From the NCBI GenBank assembly GCA_022709905.1, contig JAKLHY010000014.1, forward strand, positions 1 through 64,000: a stretch of DNA of 64,000 nucleotides. Direction: 5' to 3'. Source of the stretch: Verrucomicrobiota bacterium. GTDB taxonomy: Bacteria > Verrucomicrobiota > Verrucomicrobiia > Limisphaerales > UBA1319. Each line of letters starts with the position of its first letter. The first letter of the stretch is position 1. Both the position numbers and the translations under genes were made by a program. Shown here one piece after another: positions 10,001 through 18,720 of this stretch. Below the pieces are notes generated by a model that saw nothing but the letters and a program-made list of their open reading frames with translations, was not told the origin of the DNA and ran no database searches.

Positions 10001-10321
10001 CGAATTCCGTTCTGGGAGATGAAGAACGCCAACGCACTGATCGGCAACGAGAAGAATGACAACTCGAAGTATTGCTTTGCCCAGGCGGGTGAGCTTTACC
10101 TCGTGTATTTGCCCAACGGCGGGACGACCGATCTCGATCTGAGCGGTGTGTCTGGCGGGTTCACGGTGGAGTGGTTCAATCCGCGTCGGGGTGGTGCATT
10201 GCATGACGGCTCCGTCAAGTCCGTGAGCGGTGGCGGCAAGGTTGCCCTCGGCACCCCGCCCGCCGATGCCGGCGAGGACTGGCTGGCAATTGTGCGCCGG
10301 CAATGCCTGCCCAGCCTATGA
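7052..10321 (+). CDS. large secreted DUF5060-containing putative glycoside hydrolase
   Basis: A 1089-residue exported protein. The N-terminus [23 protein letters not shown] is a signal peptide, with a Cys at 19 in an imperfect lipobox (AAAC). Residues ~35-225 resemble a carbohydrate-binding beta-sandwich ([22 protein letters not shown]). Residues ~478-565 are DUF5060 ([40 protein letters not shown]). A putative TIM-barrel region follows ([42 protein letters not shown]). It ends in a small beta domain ([16 protein letters not shown]). The acidic NIGEEN and NDEQ stretches are candidate active-site positions. It is the intact counterpart of the upstream chimeric gene. It probably attacks a plant or algal polysaccharide; family assignment beyond DUF5060 is uncertain. 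Confidence 0.75.
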   Translation: MRQNRIHALMAAALLAAACSTPAADSTAPIAAPDLVFEEMDGLVAVEAEHFYKQRLTDKRAWHITSSKKVPDLKPDADPAHVAGASGGAYVEILPDTRATHGDKLVEGENFTDQPGVMAVLHYRVNIRTPGRYYVWVRSFSTGSEDNGVHAGLNGQWPESGCRWQTVQKNMWAWDCKQRTANVHTGVPMQLFLDIEKAGEHEILFALREDGFEMDKFVLASNKEFKPEGKGPEVKVKTGVLPPAFPEVAEAAPASKAFPAHWGEPPAIQTRDLRELPGGYGMGNGTLAKWIQDNLDKDATSEAQRLKMEAANFPLENSGYYLDKGKWLAINPAKNQTAKTAAPFPYASGHYHVTLQAVGESDGKSTYQVMLNDTTVGNFTCPLSTETFEEGSKFHSTWKNIALNQGDVVTVSSKIASEDGKEHSRARIARLTFEPADESTKAAVAQVAAQAKPARAKPLMPLMQPRQPDGNGAAVISGELKQWHKVTLTLDGPYAHELDNEPNPFTDYVMTVTFTHESGAPQYTVPGYFAADGNAANTSAESGAKWRAHLSPDKPGRWTYAVSFLKGKHVAVGDAKSEAMRPFDGKTGAFTIAPTDKTGRDFRSKGRLRYVAKHHLQHAGSTEYFLKAGADAPETLLAYADFDGTQPGRMREARTGEASPTQTLHHYAPHVADWKSGDPVWKGNKGKGLIGALNYLADKGLNAFSFLPYNAGGDGDNVWPFVARDDKFHWDCSKLDQWGLVFDHATAMGLYLHFKLQENEIDDDRRGDKSEPGRVPESLDSGKLGPERRLYCRELIARYAHNLALNWNIGEENTQSTEEIRDMVKFLHDTDPYRHHIVIHTFPNQQDKVYTPLLGDQSLLTGASLQNGWNQTHQRTLKWIMESAKVGKPWVVANDEQGGADTGVPPDIGYSGYNGKKNDGKTVQTTDDIRQATLWGNLMAGGAGVEYYFGYQLPQNDLVCEDFRSRDKSWDYCRIALEFFRESRIPFWEMKNANALIGNEKNDNSKYCFAQAGELYLVYLPNGGTTDLDLSGVSGGFTVEWFNPRRGGALHDGSVKSVSGGGKVALGTPPADAGEDWLAIVRRQCLPSL

Positions 10322-10533
10322 AGATAATTTTGGTCCTCTCCCTCGCTTTGTCTGTGATGTTGCAGGTCGTCTCGGTGGATGCCTTCCCGGCATCGCGCGA
10401 TCCGCTTGCATGGCCCTTGGTGCAGAGCTCAATCTGGAACATGCCCATCGGGAGCGAGGCGGTCTATGTGCCGGCCAATATACCCCCACAGAAACAGGTG
10501 CAACCGGGGCTTGTGGTGCTGAATGGCCGGTGA
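10318..10533 (+). pseudogene. truncated start of a secreted protein (SIWNMPIG-type)
   Basis: An ATG overlapping the preceding stop (ATGA) opens a 71-codon frame with a clean signal peptide ([22 protein letters not shown]). Mature sequence DPLAWPLVQSSIWNMPIGSE then AVYVPANI follows, and after that a stop. I associate the SSIWNMPIG/YVPA motif with the start of several-hundred-residue secreted proteins, so this is probably only the first ~60 residues of such a gene. It runs directly into the deleted sulfatase remnant. Confidence 0.55.
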
Positions 10534-10648
10534 CATCGGCTACAGCGAGTCCGTGGCTCAGCCATGCAACCTCTGGACCGATCCAGCCGAGACAGCAAAT
10601 CTCGCTGCCAAACATTCTGACAGGTTCAAGGAGTTGCTGTCTGCCTAG
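10523..10648 (+). pseudogene. sulfatase remnant with nearly the whole middle deleted
   Basis: A 41-codon frame starts MAGDIGYSES and ends QPCNLWTDPAETANLAAKHS...FKELLSA. The first part is the sulfatase N-terminal metal-site motif (compare LADDMGYGDP in the sulfatase at 15389). The second part matches that gene's C-terminus (YNLRTDPAETTNLASKHP...KELLSAM). The similarity runs past the stop for about 90 bases into 3' flanking DNA (10649-10740 versus 16853-16915). About 440 codons, including the formylglycine site, are missing, yet the two ends are in frame. It is not functional as a sulfatase. Confidence 0.75.
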
Positions 10649-10767
10649 GAGTTGAGCAATACACGCGAGAGGAACCGTTGAAATTCTCTTCCCCTGGGCC
10701 CATACTTGACTGGTGTCCCGGCTTCGAGAAAGGGTTGATGGCCATAAATCAGGTTTTATACAGCAGC

Positions 10768-12954
10768 ATGAAACATATGTTCACCGCTCACACTATTAAG
10801 ATTCTGGCGCCACTCGCCGCGCTGTTTGCCTGCGCTTCAGTGCTCCAAGCCGTCGAACTCACCGTCATTGCGCCCGATTCGCCGACGCTTCGCTTCGCAC
10901 TGGGCAAACTGGAATCGGCACTCCAGCGACAATCTGTCACTATGAAGCGGACTTTGAATCCAGCGCCTGATCAAGGGGCAGAGATCGTGGTCACCGTTGA
11001 TCCGCCCCTGATGGCCGGCGTTGGCGCGGATGGATTCCGGCGGGTTAATTCGCGTCAGGGCCTGAAGATCGCCGGAGGCAGTGAACGCGGGGCAATGTAT
11101 GGCTTGCTGGATGTGGCGGAGCAGATTCGCATGGGTGTGCCCTGGAACAAAATCCAAAGCCGCACGGCGCGGGCGCAGTTTGAGTTTCGCGCGATCAAGT
11201 TCAACTTACCTTGGTCGGCCTATCGGACGAGTCCGGCCCTCGAACAACACCAGGACACCTGCAAGGACCTCCGGTATTGGGAGGCGTTCCTCGATATGAT
11301 GGTTGAAAACCGGTTCAATGTGCTCTCGCTCTGGAGTCTGCATCCCTATACCTACATGATCCGACCCAAAAACTTCCCTGAGGCATGCCCTTTCAACGAC
11401 GCTGAACTGGCCGAATGGAAGAAACTTTGGACCGGCATCTTCGCGATGGCGAAGGAGCGCGGCATCGAAACCTATCTGCTCAACTGGAACATCTTCGTCT
11501 CGCCGGAATTCTCCCGCGCGCACAACGTCGCCCCCTGGAGCGTGAATTTGAGCCACATCGGCAAGGAGGCCGATGACGCGGGCGAACTGGTGGTTCGATA
11601 CACCCGGGAGGTGGTGACCCAATTGCTCGAGGAGTATCCCGACCTGACGGGACTGGGCATCACTTTGGGCGAACGCATGGGCGGCATGACGCCGGACCAG
11701 CGGCGCGACTGGCTGGACCAGACGTTTTTCTCAGGCATCGCCAAGGCCAAACGGCCAGCGAAGTTCATCTACCGCGCCCCTCTTTCGGCCGACACTCGAT
11801 CCGGTGGAACGACCAGCGAGGAGAACGACCGCCGATCCCGCGCCCAGATCGAGTCGCTCGCCAACAACATCACCGGGCCGGTCTATGTCGAGTTCAAACA
11901 CAACTGGTCGCACGCGCATTCCTCGCCCGACCTGTTCCTGGTTCACGGCGGCACGCTCTCCGATGCCTACTGGGATCCGCCGCCCACGCGACACAAGGTC
12001 GTCTGGACGATGCGCAATGAGGACATTTTCATCCTGCGCTGGGGGCAGCCGGACTTTGTGCGTGAATTCGTCCACCGGCAGAGCGGCAAGGATTACGTCG
12101 GAGGCGCGATCATTGGCTCGGAGTGTTACATCCCGGCGCTGGATTACATCACCAAGGAAGGTCCGCACAAGACCTGGCGCTGGGCTTTCGAGCGTCAATG
12201 GTTTTTCTATGCGGTGTGGGGACAGTTGCTCTACGATCCCGCCATACCGGACGCGCGGTTCGAGGCGATGCTCGAGGAACGGTTCGGCAAAGGCGCGGGC
12301 AAGGACCTGCTCGTTGCGTGGAAACTGGCCAGTCGCGTCCCGCTGCATTTCGCCTCGTTTCATCGGGGCACTTGGGATGGGTCGCTTTACACGGAGGGTT
12401 TCTCTTCCTGGATAGATCGGGATGATGGAGGGCGTACCTTCTTCGGGATTGACGCGTTCATCAAGCATCCGGTGCTCGACGCCAAGCGCTACGTCAACAT
12501 CGCCGATTACGTGAAGACGAACCGCGTTTCGGAAGGAGTGATGTCGCCCATCGAGCTGGCCGCGAAACTGGACCGGGACTGCGCCACAGCGATGAAACTG
12601 GTTGCGGAACTGCGGGCGCGTGGCGGCGTGTCTCCCACGTTCGATTGCGAGCTCACGGACCTTGAAGCCTGGTGCGCCTATGGAAATTACTTTGCCGAGA
12701 AATTGCGCGGCGGCGTGGCGCTGGCCACGGCGCGGGCGAAAGGCGACCTCAAGCAACAACGCGTCGCCGTGGCTTCGCTGGAGAAGGCTCTGGTTCACTG
12801 GAATCGCCTGGCCGTACTCGGGGCGAAGTTCAACGAACTGCCCGTCCTATCGAACTCGAGACAACCATTCTCCTGGGCGGGGCTCACCCCGGCGGTGGAG
12901 AGGGACATTGAGCTTGCCAAAGCGCCGCTCGCTTTCATCAATTCAACCCGATAA
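10768..12954 (+). CDS. secreted alpha-glucuronidase-like glycoside hydrolase, copy A
   Basis: A 728-residue protein counted from the ATG at 10768, which gives a signal peptide (IKILAPLAALFACASVLQAVE). Further upstream the same frame runs into the flank of the sulfatase remnant, so earlier starts are unlikely. Residues ~25-120 resemble the N-terminal domain shared by GH20/GH67-type enzymes (GSERGAMYGLLDVAEQIR). The central part should be a barrel: FRAIKFNLPW, FDMMVENRFNVLSLWSLHP-like text, and GLGITLGERMGG with Glu302 as candidate catalytic acid. VWTMRNEDIFILRWGQPDF follows. It is paralogous to the next gene over its full length. The likely substrate is a uronic-acid-decorated glycan; that is inference. 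Confidence 0.65.
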   Translation: MKHMFTAHTIKILAPLAALFACASVLQAVELTVIAPDSPTLRFALGKLESALQRQSVTMKRTLNPAPDQGAEIVVTVDPPLMAGVGADGFRRVNSRQGLKIAGGSERGAMYGLLDVAEQIRMGVPWNKIQSRTARAQFEFRAIKFNLPWSAYRTSPALEQHQDTCKDLRYWEAFLDMMVENRFNVLSLWSLHPYTYMIRPKNFPEACPFNDAELAEWKKLWTGIFAMAKERGIETYLLNWNIFVSPEFSRAHNVAPWSVNLSHIGKEADDAGELVVRYTREVVTQLLEEYPDLTGLGITLGERMGGMTPDQRRDWLDQTFFSGIAKAKRPAKFIYRAPLSADTRSGGTTSEENDRRSRAQIESLANNITGPVYVEFKHNWSHAHSSPDLFLVHGGTLSDAYWDPPPTRHKVVWTMRNEDIFILRWGQPDFVREFVHRQSGKDYVGGAIIGSECYIPALDYITKEGPHKTWRWAFERQWFFYAVWGQLLYDPAIPDARFEAMLEERFGKGAGKDLLVAWKLASRVPLHFASFHRGTWDGSLYTEGFSSWIDRDDGGRTFFGIDAFIKHPVLDAKRYVNIADYVKTNRVSEGVMSPIELAAKLDRDCATAMKLVAELRARGGVSPTFDCELTDLEAWCAYGNYFAEKLRGGVALATARAKGDLKQQRVAVASLEKALVHWNRLAVLGAKFNELPVLSNSRQPFSWAGLTPAVERDIELAKAPLAFINSTR

Positions 12955-13004
12955 ACACATCCGCTCTGCGGATTGAAGCCAAAACCAGACCACCATTTCT
13001 CACC

Positions 13005-15233
13005 ATGAAAGAGACCACCACCTGGGTTTGCGCGCTGCTTTGCGCGCTGTCCGCGCCAGCCTTTGCCTCCCCAACCCTGTCACTTTCCATCGACCCGGCC
13101 TCTGCCGGGCCCGGGAACTTCGCCGGCGAGGAAATTCGCCGGGCGGCCGCGGCACATGGTAGGAGGGTCTTGGAGGCCACCGCCAAGGCACCCGCAGACG
13201 CGACCCGTATCACGCTCACCGTCACGAATGACGGCAAAGCCGTCGCGCAGAGCTATCACATTCGCGTGCAGAACGCGGACGGCGGTCGCATCATCACGGT
13301 GCGCGGGGCCGACGCCACGGGCGCGATGTATGGCGGGCTCGATATTGCCGAGGCGATTTGCACAGGCACGCTCGATTCCCTGAAGGACTCCGACCACACG
13401 CCGCATATCGCGCGGCGCGGCATCAAATTCAACATCCCGCTCGATCTGCGCACACCAAGCTACACAGACTGCTCCGACGCCGCGCAGGCGAACATCCCCG
13501 TGATGTGGGAGCGCGAGTTCTGGACCGAATTCCTCAACTCGATGGCCCGCCACCGCTACAACGTGCTTTCGCTTTGGAGCCTCCACCCCTTTCCTTCGCT
13601 GGTCAAGGTGCCGGAGTTTCCCGAGGTCGCGCTAAACGATGTCTGGCGCACGCGCGCGAAGCTCGATGACACCTTCAGCTTTGCCGGCAGCGACATGGTT
13701 CGCCCCGCCATGCTCGCCGACCACGAGGTGGTCAAGCGCATGACGATCCACGAGAAAATCGAGTTCTGGCGGTGGGTCATGCAACATGCCGCCGATCGGG
13801 GTATCCGGGTCTATTTCTTCACCTGGAACGTCTTTACCTTCGGCGCGGAGGGCAAGCACGGCGTCACGAACGATCTGAGCAACGAGATCACGAAAGGATA
13901 CTTCCGCGCCAGTGTGCGGGAGATGGTGATGACCTACCCGCTGCTCGCCGGCTTGGGCATCACCGCGGGCGAAGGCATGCCGGAGCATATGGATTCCAAA
14001 GCCAAGGAAGCCTGGCTGTGGGACACCTACGGCGAAGGCATTCGCGACGCCTTGAAGGACCAGCCAAAACGCGAGTTCGGCGTGATCCACCGCTTCCACT
14101 GGACGGCGCAAAGCGACATCCTGGACGCCTTCAAGGACTACCCGGGACCATTCGATTTCAGCTTCAAATACTCGGTGGCCCATATGTATTCGATTCCGAA
14201 TCCGCCCTTCATCCAGCCCCTGCTGGAGAACCTCGCGCCCGGCAGGAAGACCTGGCTTACCGTGCGCAATGACGACATCTACACCTTCCGCTTCGGCGAC
14301 CCCGTTTACACCCGCGAATACATCCTAAACATCCCCCCGGCAGACAAGATCGCCGGCTTTTACATGGGACCGGATGGCTATGTCTGGGGGCGCGATTTCC
14401 TCGAGCGCCATCCCGACCCCGGCCCGCGCCCCTTGGTGATGGAAAAGCAATGGTATTCGTTCATGCTCTGGGGGCGGCTGGCCTACGATCCCTCGATGCC
14501 GGACTCCCGGTTTGAGAGGATGCTGGCGGCCCGCCATCCCAAGGTTTCGTCACATCATCTCTTCCGGGCTCTTCAAAGTGCTTCACAGGTCATGCCGCTG
14601 ACGACACGCTTCTTCTGGGGGGACATTGATCTCAAGTGGTATCCCGAGGCTTGCCTGAGCCATCGGAAGAGCAAGGGCTTCTACACCGTGCGCCATTTCA
14701 TGGAAGGCATCACCATGCCGGGCGCGGAGGTGCTTTGCATCCGCGACTGGCGCAACCGCCTCACCACCCGCCAGCCCATGACGGAGACCACACCGCTCGA
14801 AATTGCCGTGGCCCTGGACGGTGCAGCCTCGGAAACCATGGCCTCACTCGACGCGCTCCGGGAAGCCACCAGGGAAGACTCTGAACTCCGGAAAACCGTG
14901 AACGACTGCGAGGCCCTGGCCTGGCTGGGGCGCTACTATGCTTCAAAGATTCGCGGAGGGTGCGCGCTGGCCCTGTTTGACGTGAACGGCGACACGTTCG
15001 AGCAGGACGCGGCGATCCGCCACCTCGGAGATGCCTTGACCTACTGGAAGCAATATGCCGCAATTCGCGATGCCCACTATGTTCCGGCCCTCTACAACCG
15101 CGTGGGTTTTGTGGATGTCACCGCTTTGACCGAAAAGGTGGCTGCCGACCTTGAACTCGCCCGCACCTGGAAACCGGGCAGCCTCAAAGACGACGGCCGA
15201 CGCTTCGGCTCCGAGAAAGGCTTCCGCAAATAA
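13005..15233 (+). CDS. secreted alpha-glucuronidase-like glycoside hydrolase, copy B
   Basis: A 742-residue protein with a signal peptide (VCALLCALSAPAFA) and the same layout as the gene 50 bases upstream. An N-terminal domain contains GADATGAMYGGLDIAEAI, and a barrel contains RRGIKFNIPLDLRTPSY, RHRYNVLSLWSLHPFPS and YFFTWNVFTF. GLGITAGEGMPEH places the candidate catalytic Glu at 323, and LTVRNDDIYTFRFGDPVYTREY matches copy A. C-terminal helices resemble those of the paralog. The two are divergent enough to suggest an old tandem duplication with different substrate preferences. It acts in the periplasm or outside the cell. A GH67-like assignment is by motif resemblance only. Confidence 0.65.
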   Translation: MKETTTWVCALLCALSAPAFASPTLSLSIDPASAGPGNFAGEEIRRAAAAHGRRVLEATAKAPADATRITLTVTNDGKAVAQSYHIRVQNADGGRIITVRGADATGAMYGGLDIAEAICTGTLDSLKDSDHTPHIARRGIKFNIPLDLRTPSYTDCSDAAQANIPVMWEREFWTEFLNSMARHRYNVLSLWSLHPFPSLVKVPEFPEVALNDVWRTRAKLDDTFSFAGSDMVRPAMLADHEVVKRMTIHEKIEFWRWVMQHAADRGIRVYFFTWNVFTFGAEGKHGVTNDLSNEITKGYFRASVREMVMTYPLLAGLGITAGEGMPEHMDSKAKEAWLWDTYGEGIRDALKDQPKREFGVIHRFHWTAQSDILDAFKDYPGPFDFSFKYSVAHMYSIPNPPFIQPLLENLAPGRKTWLTVRNDDIYTFRFGDPVYTREYILNIPPADKIAGFYMGPDGYVWGRDFLERHPDPGPRPLVMEKQWYSFMLWGRLAYDPSMPDSRFERMLAARHPKVSSHHLFRALQSASQVMPLTTRFFWGDIDLKWYPEACLSHRKSKGFYTVRHFMEGITMPGAEVLCIRDWRNRLTTRQPMTETTPLEIAVALDGAASETMASLDALREATREDSELRKTVNDCEALAWLGRYYASKIRGGCALALFDVNGDTFEQDAAIRHLGDALTYWKQYAAIRDAHYVPALYNRVGFVDVTALTEKVAADLELARTWKPGSLKDDGRRFGSEKGFRK

Positions 15234-15246
15234 GACTCCAGATCAC

Positions 15247-15375
15247 ATGGAAACAATGCTCAAGGCGCAGGGCGATTCGCGCATGGAGGGCCGCGGCCAT
15301 GTGTTCGACAATTACACACCCAGTCGCGGCGATAAAGTCAGCGTCGGCGGGGTCAACCCTTCCGACTTCGAGAAA
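15247..15375 (+). pseudogene. probable C-terminal remnant of a second sulfatase
   Basis: Between the hydrolase stop and the sulfatase start, one frame reads METMLKAQGDSRMEGRGHVF then DNYTPSRG. The pattern QxGDxRxxGxxxVFxxY is typical of the C-terminal tails of many arylsulfatase-like enzymes, where it follows the last helix. No upstream part of such a gene remains. This is a short match and could be coincidence. Confidence 0.4.
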
Positions 15376-15388
15376 CAACCCTCAAGCC

Positions 15389-16852
15389 ATGAAATCCACA
15401 CTTCCCCTCCTCACCGTCCTGCTCCTCGCAACACTGGCTGCCCTGCACGCCTCTGCCGGGCCAAAGGCGGCCGTCAAACCGAACATCCTTATTCTGCTCG
15501 CGGATGACATGGGCTATGGCGATCCCGGTTGCTACAATCCGCAATCGAAAATCCCGACGCCCCATATCGACAGGCTGGCGCGGGAAGGCATGCGGTTCAC
15601 CGATGCACACGCGCCGGGGCCGCTCTGCCACCCTTCACGTTTCGGGCTGATGACCGGTCAGTATCCGTTCCGCATCAACATCTCGCGGTGGCCGAAGCAA
15701 CCGTTAATCGACGAAGGGCAGATGACCATCGCTTCGCTGCTCAGGTCGCAAGGTTATCGCACCGCGATGGTGGGAAAATGGCATTTGGGTTTTCAGGAGA
15801 ATGGCTACGACAAACCGCTGCCCGGCGGACCGGTGGCGTGCGGATTTGAAACGTATTTCGGCCTGCGCGCCTCCACGGATATCCCGCCGTATTTCTTCAT
15901 CCGGGGAGACCGCGCTGTAGCGCCGCCGACGGACCACATCGGGGCGCATCACTCGCAGGGATGGTCGCCGATCCAAGGAGAATTTTGGCGGGAAGGCGGC
16001 ATCGCGCCCGGCATGACGCTCAAGGAGGTGCTGCCCCGACTGACCGAGGAAGCCCTTCAGGTTATCGAGACGCAGGTCAGGGCCAATCAGGATGGCCGAA
16101 AGCCGTTCCTGCTTTACTTCGCCCCCACCGCCCCGCACACCCCGTGGCTGCCCTCGGCGGAATTCGTGGGCAAAAGCGGCGCAGGCATGTATGGTGACTT
16201 TACAATGATGGTGGATGCGGAAATCGGGCGCATTCTCGCCGTGTTGGACAAAAACGGACTGACCGAGGACACGCTTGTCATTTTCACTTCGGACAACGGT
16301 CCCGCCTGGTATGAATCCGATGTAGAAAGGCTCGGGCACGCCTCTACGGGTGGATGGCGCGGCATGAAGTCGGATGCCTGGGAAGGCGGGCATCGCATGC
16401 CGTTCATCGTGCGTTGGCCAGGTCGGGTCAAGGCCGGCACTGTGAGCGATCAGACGATATGTTTCACCGACCTCCTCGCGACTTTCGCTGAGATCTGTGG
16501 CGCGACACTGCCAAATGATGCGGGCCCGGACAGCTTCAGTTTCCTGCCGGTGCTGGAGGGCGCACAGCCCGCCGACAAACCCATTCGCGCGCCCATTGTG
16601 ATGCAGGCCGGAAGTGTTGCGTCGATGATGACGATTCGATCCGGCGATTGGAAACTGATCAATGGACTCGGCTCTGGCGGCTTCACCAAACCCAGCTCAA
16701 TCAAGCCCAAGCCTGGCGAACCGGAGATGCAGCTTTACAACCTCCGCACCGATCCAGCCGAGACAACGAACCTTGCTTCTAAACACCCGGATAAAATCAA
16801 GGAGTTACTGTCCGCCATGCAGTCGAACGTGGAACGCGGGAGGAGCCGGTGA
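15389..16852 (+). CDS. secreted type I sulfatase
   Basis: A 487-residue exported sulfatase with a signal peptide at 1-24 (start at 15389; an earlier in-frame ATG at 15299 lacks a signal-like start). KPNILILLADDMGYGDPGCYN gives the metal-binding Asp pair. LCHPSRFGLMTGQYP has Cys80 in the CxPSR signature that is matured to formylglycine. MVGKWHLGF and APHTPWLPS follow, then FTSDNGP, then the family C-terminus YNLRTDPAETTNLA. No formylglycine-generating enzyme is visible in the window. It would desulfate the polysaccharide attacked by the neighbouring hydrolases. Its 3' end and flank were duplicated at 10559-10740. Confidence 0.93.
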   Translation: MKSTLPLLTVLLLATLAALHASAGPKAAVKPNILILLADDMGYGDPGCYNPQSKIPTPHIDRLAREGMRFTDAHAPGPLCHPSRFGLMTGQYPFRINISRWPKQPLIDEGQMTIASLLRSQGYRTAMVGKWHLGFQENGYDKPLPGGPVACGFETYFGLRASTDIPPYFFIRGDRAVAPPTDHIGAHHSQGWSPIQGEFWREGGIAPGMTLKEVLPRLTEEALQVIETQVRANQDGRKPFLLYFAPTAPHTPWLPSAEFVGKSGAGMYGDFTMMVDAEIGRILAVLDKNGLTEDTLVIFTSDNGPAWYESDVERLGHASTGGWRGMKSDAWEGGHRMPFIVRWPGRVKAGTVSDQTICFTDLLATFAEICGATLPNDAGPDSFSFLPVLEGAQPADKPIRAPIVMQAGSVASMMTIRSGDWKLINGLGSGGFTKPSSIKPKPGEPEMQLYNLRTDPAETTNLASKHPDKIKELLSAMQSNVERGRSR

Positions 16853-16959
16853 GATCCGGTTGTCCTCGCCCCATTCTTCACTGGCATCTCGGCTTCGCGA
16901 AAGGTTCGATAGCCAGTTAGTATTGCATTCGGCAATGAGGTGGGGAATAACGGTGAGTC

Positions 16960-18657
16960 ATGAAGCGACGTGGCTTTATCAAGACCTTGGCGACTGCGGT
17001 TCCTTTGTTTTCGTGGGATTGGCTCCTGGCATCCCAGATCAACGAGCGCAGTCGGGAATGGCAGGCGGACCTGGTGGTCGCAGGCGGGGGATTAGGCGGG
17101 TGTGCGGCGGCGCTGGCGGCGCTACGGGCAGGCCTAAGGGTCATCCTCACCGAGAACACGGATTGGATCGGCGGCCAAGCGACCTCCCAAGCGGTCCCCC
17201 CGGATGAGCATCCATGGATCGAGACTTTTGGAGGCACGCGTTCTTACCGGCAATACCGGGAATCCATCCGAGCTCTCTATCGGGATCACTATCCGCTCAC
17301 GGCTCAAGCGCGCTTGAATGAGCGGCTAAATCCGGGGGGCGGATGGGTATCGCGCCTCTGTCATGAACCTCGGGTGAGTCTGTCAGTGCTTCAACAAATG
17401 CTGGCGCCGTATCTGAGCAACCGACAGTTGCGAGTGCTTCTGGAACACCGGCCGGTGAGCGCGGAAACCAGCGGGGATGCTGTCCGTGCCCTAACGGTTC
17501 AGGACCTGCGGGAAAACCGATTGGTGACTCTTAGCGCGCCTTATATCATCGACGCCACAGAACTGGGCGATGTGTTGGCTTTGGCGAAAATTGAGCATGT
17601 CACAGGGGCCGAATCCCGCCAGGCGACCGATGAGCCGCATGCGCCGGAAACGGCCAATTCCCAGGATCAACAGGCGTTCACTTATTGCTTTGCCGTGGAC
17701 CATATCGAGGGTGAAGATCATACGATCGAGAAACCCTCCGAATATGACTTCTGGCGCGCTTATCAACCCCAGATGCAGCCCCCCTGGCAAGGGCCGCTTT
17801 TCAGCTGGACCATGACCGATCCGATCTCGCTGGTCGCACGGCATTTTGTGTTCGATCCCACCCTCAAATCGCCAGGAACCAACCTATGGACCTACCGTCG
17901 ATTGATTGAGATGGGCCAGTTCCTTCCCGGTTCCTATCGCAGTGATATCTCCCTGGTCAACTGGCCGCAGAATGATTATTTTCTGGGTCCGTTGATCGGC
18001 GTGTCCGAGGCCGAAGCCTCCCGCCATCTGCAGCGCGCCAAACAGCTCAGCCTCTCCCTGCTCTACTGGCTGCAAACCGAGGCGCCCCGTCCGGATGGAG
18101 GAACCGGATGGAAAGGACTGCGGCTGCGTGAAGATATCGTGGGCTCCCCCGATGGTCTGGCCAAAGCTCCCTACATTCGCGAGTCGCGCCGCATTCAGGC
18201 TGAATTCATCGTCCGCGAGCAACATATCAGCACTGAATCGAGGATCGAAGCCACAGGCAAACCACGCGAAGAAGCCACAGCCGAAGTTTTCCCTGACTCG
18301 ATAGGCGTAGGCCATTATCGGATTGATCTGCACCCGAGCGCTTCCGGCCGCAACTATGTGGATCTGAGCTGTCTTCCCTTTCAAATCCCCCTCGGAGCCT
18401 TGTTGCCCAAACGCGTCGAGAACCTGCTGCCAGCGGCCAAAAACATCGGGACCACTCATATCACCAATGGGGCGTATCGCCTGCATCCGGTGGAATGGAA
18501 CATCGGCGAATCGGCCGGCTTGCTTGTTGCCTATTGTCTGCGGCAGAAAGAATCCCCTCGCCATGTTCGACACAACACCCAGCACCTGGCGACGTTCCAA
18601 CAGGCGCTCAGGGCTCAGGGTGTCGAACTGGAATGGCCACGCCTGCGGCCGCTGTGA
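16960..18657 (+). CDS. Tat-exported FAD-dependent oxidoreductase
   Basis: A 565-residue protein with a twin-arginine type start (MKRRGFIKTLATAVPLFSWDWLLA), so probably exported folded with its cofactor. The FAD-binding Rossmann motif VVAGGGLGGCAAALAALRAG is at residues 39-58, followed by TENTDWIGGQATSQAVPPDE. The C-terminus has ENLLPAAKNIGTTHITNGAYRLHPVEWNIGESAGLLV, the second FAD contact region of the FAD-dependent oxidoreductase (PF12831-like) family common in sugar-degrading bacteria. It lies about 100 bases after the sulfatase and probably oxidises a sugar or sugar acid. The substrate is unknown. Confidence 0.85.
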   Translation: MKRRGFIKTLATAVPLFSWDWLLASQINERSREWQADLVVAGGGLGGCAAALAALRAGLRVILTENTDWIGGQATSQAVPPDEHPWIETFGGTRSYRQYRESIRALYRDHYPLTAQARLNERLNPGGGWVSRLCHEPRVSLSVLQQMLAPYLSNRQLRVLLEHRPVSAETSGDAVRALTVQDLRENRLVTLSAPYIIDATELGDVLALAKIEHVTGAESRQATDEPHAPETANSQDQQAFTYCFAVDHIEGEDHTIEKPSEYDFWRAYQPQMQPPWQGPLFSWTMTDPISLVARHFVFDPTLKSPGTNLWTYRRLIEMGQFLPGSYRSDISLVNWPQNDYFLGPLIGVSEAEASRHLQRAKQLSLSLLYWLQTEAPRPDGGTGWKGLRLREDIVGSPDGLAKAPYIRESRRIQAEFIVREQHISTESRIEATGKPREEATAEVFPDSIGVGHYRIDLHPSASGRNYVDLSCLPFQIPLGALLPKRVENLLPAAKNIGTTHITNGAYRLHPVEWNIGESAGLLVAYCLRQKESPRHVRHNTQHLATFQQALRAQGVELEWPRLRPL

Positions 18658-18720
18658 GATTGGAAAGGGGAGCAGTTCTAACCATCGACACTCGCTGGAT
18701 AATCGGGCGGTGTTGTAGGG

